Origin: Bowmanella denitrificans
GTDB taxonomy: Bacteria; Pseudomonadota; Gammaproteobacteria; Enterobacterales; Alteromonadaceae
Assembly: GCF_002887595.1 (NCBI RefSeq)
Contig: NZ_PEBU01000009.1
Coordinates: forward strand, 126,589 to 190,588
DNA length: 64,000 nt
Direction of reading: 5' to 3'
Shown: positions 62,366-64,000 of the stretch, in pieces
Layout: each line of letters begins with the position of its first letter
How positions within the stretch are numbered: the stretch's first letter is position 1
Made by a program: the position numbers and the translations under genes
Notes under the pieces: model-generated
What the model was told of the DNA's origin: nothing
What the model saw: only the letters and a program-made list of their open reading frames with translations
Databases searched by the model: none

Positions 62366-62433
62366 TGATAACCTCATTAACGGATTTGCCAGCGGCAAAC
62401 GAAAGGAATAGTCAGCCTATTTTGCCTGTGCCG

Positions 62434-63504
62434 TTAATGACACTCAACAGCAGGCAGGGGAAGTTCCAGTTGCAGGTTGTCAGTTTCTGTTGGCAGCAAT
62501 ACATGTAGTCCAACCAGACGTATTCCACGTCCGGCCTGACGATGCAGCGCTTCACTGAGCAGATCACGAAAAAAATGCTGATCCAGTTTACCCAGACGAT
62601 GCTCAACGGTGGTTTGCTGAAAATCTGCAAATTTCAGCTTAATACCCTGATTCTGAATGGCCAGATTGGACTGGCACTGACCCAGCCTTTTGCGCAGCCG
62701 GGGAAACAACGACTCCACAACCTGCCAGCACTGCTCAAAACTGCGAATATCCTCAGGCAACGTCACTTCCACCCCCACAGATTTTCGTTGTCGGTCATGA
62801 CTGACGTTGCGTTCATCCAAGCCATGCGCACGTTGCCACAATACCGGACCAAACTTGCCAAATTGCTTAAGCAGCTTATCGAAGGGGTAAGCGCGTACAT
62901 CTTCACAGGTTCTGAGGCCAAGGTTTTGTAACCTTTCCCAGGTCACCTTGCCAACGCCAGGGATTTTCTTTAGTTCCAACTGGCGAACGAAAGCATCCAG
63001 TCGGGCGGGCGGGATCACACAAAGACCGTCGGGTTTGTTGATATCGCTGGCAATTTTCGCCACAAATTTACAGGGTGCCACCCCCGCTGAGGCGGTCAAT
63101 CCGGTTTCGGTCAGAATGGTCCGGCGGATATCTTCGGCAATGCGGGTGGCACTGCCATCGAACAGACCAACATCACTGACATCCAGATAGGCTTCGTCCA
63201 GTGACAAGGGTTCAATATGCGGGGTATAACGGTTGAAAATTTCGCGAATTTGCCGCGACACTTCGACATACACATCCATACGGCCACGCCGTAGCACCAG
63301 ATCAGGGCAAAGCTTCAATGCATGCGCTGTGGCCATGGCCGAGCGTACACCATATTTACGCGCCACATAGTTGCATGTTGAGATCACACCACGCCGGTCT
63401 GCACTGCCACCAATCGCCAGAGGTACATGCTTTAAGGCAGGATCGTCACGCATTTCCACCGCAGCGAAAAAACAGTCCATATCGATGTGGATAATCTTAC
63501 GCAC
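62434..63504 (-). CDS. dinB: DNA polymerase IV
   Basis: 356 residues of the Y family. Catalytic [13 protein letters not shown] (Asp8) and [12 protein letters not shown] (Asp, Glu about 104-105), fingers [20 protein letters not shown], the helix-hairpin-helix [13 protein letters not shown] (about 177-190), and the little finger to the end. The start is a GTG (63504) with a weak ribosome site. A LexA box 15 bp upstream places it in the SOS regulon. It carries out error-prone lesion bypass. Confidence 0.95.
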   Translation of the reverse strand: MRKIIHIDMDCFFAAVEMRDDPALKHVPLAIGGSADRRGVISTCNYVARKYGVRSAMATAHALKLCPDLVLRRGRMDVYVEVSRQIREIFNRYTPHIEPLSLDEAYLDVSDVGLFDGSATRIAEDIRRTILTETGLTASAGVAPCKFVAKIASDINKPDGLCVIPPARLDAFVRQLELKKIPGVGKVTWERLQNLGLRTCEDVRAYPFDKLLKQFGKFGPVLWQRAHGLDERNVSHDRQRKSVGVEVTLPEDIRSFEQCWQVVESLFPRLRKRLGQCQSNLAIQNQGIKLKFADFQQTTVEHRLGKLDQHFFRDLLSEALHRQAGRGIRLVGLHVLLPTETDNLQLELPLPAVECH

Positions 63505-63510
63505 CAGCTG

Positions 63511-63544
63511 ACAGAATAACTGTATATGAATACAGTTATTCTGT
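63511..63544 (-). promoter_or_regulatory. SOS (LexA) box in a perfect 34-bp palindrome, dinB promoter
   Basis: CTGTATATGAATACAG (63520-63535) fits the gammaproteobacterial LexA consensus CTGT-N8-ACAG. It lies inside a larger perfect inverted repeat with 15-bp arms (63511-63525 and 63530-63544). On the minus strand TTGACA (63558-63563) and CAGAAT 16 bp later form a plausible promoter, so LexA would cover the start of transcription. Confidence 0.9.
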
Positions 63545-63577
63545 CTTAGCTGGAGAAAATGTCAACACCAATGGCAG

Positions 63578-64000
63578 TTATACTTTGAATTGCTTGAGGA
63601 CCTTGTCCAAACCAAGCGACAAGGATTTAAGTTGCTGGATACTTTGCTCCACATCTTCCGATTCATGCACCGATTCATCAGCCAGCTCACGCACATGACT
63701 GACATTTTTAGCCACCTCTTCGGCTATCTGCGCTTGCTGGCTGTTGGCGGCGGCAATGCTGTGCATTTGCTGCTGAATGCTGCCAATATCGGTGAGCGCC
63801 TGTTCCAACACCTGGCGGATCCTGCCAACCTGTTCAACGCCGCTGTCTGCCTGTTGATTACAACTCTGCATGGCTTGGTTTGCCTGACGGGCACTGGCTT
63901 GCAGGCGTTCGATAATCTGTTGAATAGAGCGGGTAGACTCATGGGTGCGGCTTGCCAGCGTTCTTACTTCGTCAGCCACCACGGCAAAACCACGTCCTTG
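63578..64000 (-). CDS. Methyl-accepting chemotaxis protein, C-terminal end (5' part outside window)
   Basis: 141 codons open to the window edge. [34 protein letters not shown] is the conserved signalling tip (hairpin) of chemoreceptors, followed by the return coiled coil ([43 protein letters not shown]) and a short tail KVLKQFKV. The sensor, membrane and HAMP parts lie outside. No pentapeptide for CheR binding is seen at the end. Confidence 0.92.
   Translation of the reverse strand, partial: QGRGFAVVADEVRTLASRTHESTRSIQQIIERLQASARQANQAMQSCNQQADSGVEQVGRIRQVLEQALTDIGSIQQQMHSIAAANSQQAQIAEEVAKNVSHVRELADESVHESEDVEQSIQQLKSLSLGLDKVLKQFKV

Noticed and set aside
63511-63544. Palindrome as terminator for the chemoreceptor gene
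   Set aside because: It is downstream of the chemoreceptor stop on the minus strand but has no T run and contains a clear LexA box at the dinB promoter.
1-64000. tRNA or rRNA genes
   Set aside because: No conserved rRNA segments or cloverleaf with TTCGA-type arm and acceptor stem were recognised by eye; a covariance search would be decisive.

Overview
This looks like about 64 kb of chromosome from a marine or aquatic gammaproteobacterium, most likely an Alteromonadaceae-type member of the Alteromonadales. The evidence is gene order and content: a ygfB-pepP-ubiH-ubiI operon, a 6S RNA gene, fau-rpiA-serA, two large TonB-dependent receptors, a FadL porin, a CadC-like regulator and three GGDEF/EAL proteins. 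Base composition looks even and coding density is high, except in one accessory stretch at about 24.8-31.4 kb.

Layout. (1) 1-9.6 kb: a carbohydrate-type locus, with a flavin-dependent tryptophan-halogenase-like gene (cut by the window edge), a TonB-dependent receptor and a divergent GH13 alpha-glucosidase. A TetR regulator and a DUF898/M48 peptidase pair lie between them. A 16-bp palindromic site is shared exactly by the receptor and alpha-glucosidase upstream regions, which argues for one sugar-responsive LacI-type regulon. (2) 9.7-14.5 kb: a PrsT-like TPR lipoprotein and the DEAD-box helicase deaD. (3) 14.5-24.8 kb: a conserved housekeeping block: a 101-bp tandem repeat, then ubiI, ubiH, pepP and ygfB on the minus strand, then 6S RNA, doxX, a hybrid histidine kinase, fau, rpiA and serA on the plus strand. 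The 6S RNA was found by its sequence and its position; zapA, the usual neighbour, is absent here. (4) 24.8-31.4 kb: an accessory island bracketed by inverted copies of one extragenic repeat family. It holds higBA, a two-gene system of a small membrane protein and a kinesin-light-chain-type TPR protein, a 9-bp tandem repeat inside a hairpin, an overlapping sigma-factor/VOC pair, and vapB with a frameshifted vapC. (5) 31.4-41.4 kb: a double alpha/beta-hydrolase lipoprotein, a CadC-like regulator, a tightly overlapping operon of cupredoxin, GGDEF/EAL protein and outer-membrane barrel, and fadL. (6) 41.4-53.9 kb: a CheW-like protein, trmN6 with an overlapping upstream mini-ORF, a DPP IV peptidase, two more c-di-GMP proteins, a PH-domain protein, an aldo/keto reductase, a serine/threonine dehydratase and an exported amidohydrolase. 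(7) 53.9-60.2 kb: one LytS-type kinase between two LytTR response regulators, next to a second large TonB-dependent receptor. (8) 60.2-64 kb: DUF1653, DUF3703, an M17 aminopeptidase, SOS-controlled dinB and the end of a chemoreceptor.

The best candidate for an undescribed system is the pair at 26187-28068. Both proteins carry the same short glycine/asparagine motif (GSVAxGxNAQxN). One places it after a membrane anchor. The other places it before a helical region and eight 42-residue TPRs. The genes overlap, so the products probably work together, and the setting beside toxin-antitoxin modules in a repeat-bounded island resembles a conflict or defence locus. The function is inferred, not shown. 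Other items worth following are the conserved-looking cupredoxin/c-di-GMP/porin operon, the two-regulator LytTR system, the 34-bp perfect palindrome containing the SOS box of dinB, and the shared maltose-type operator.
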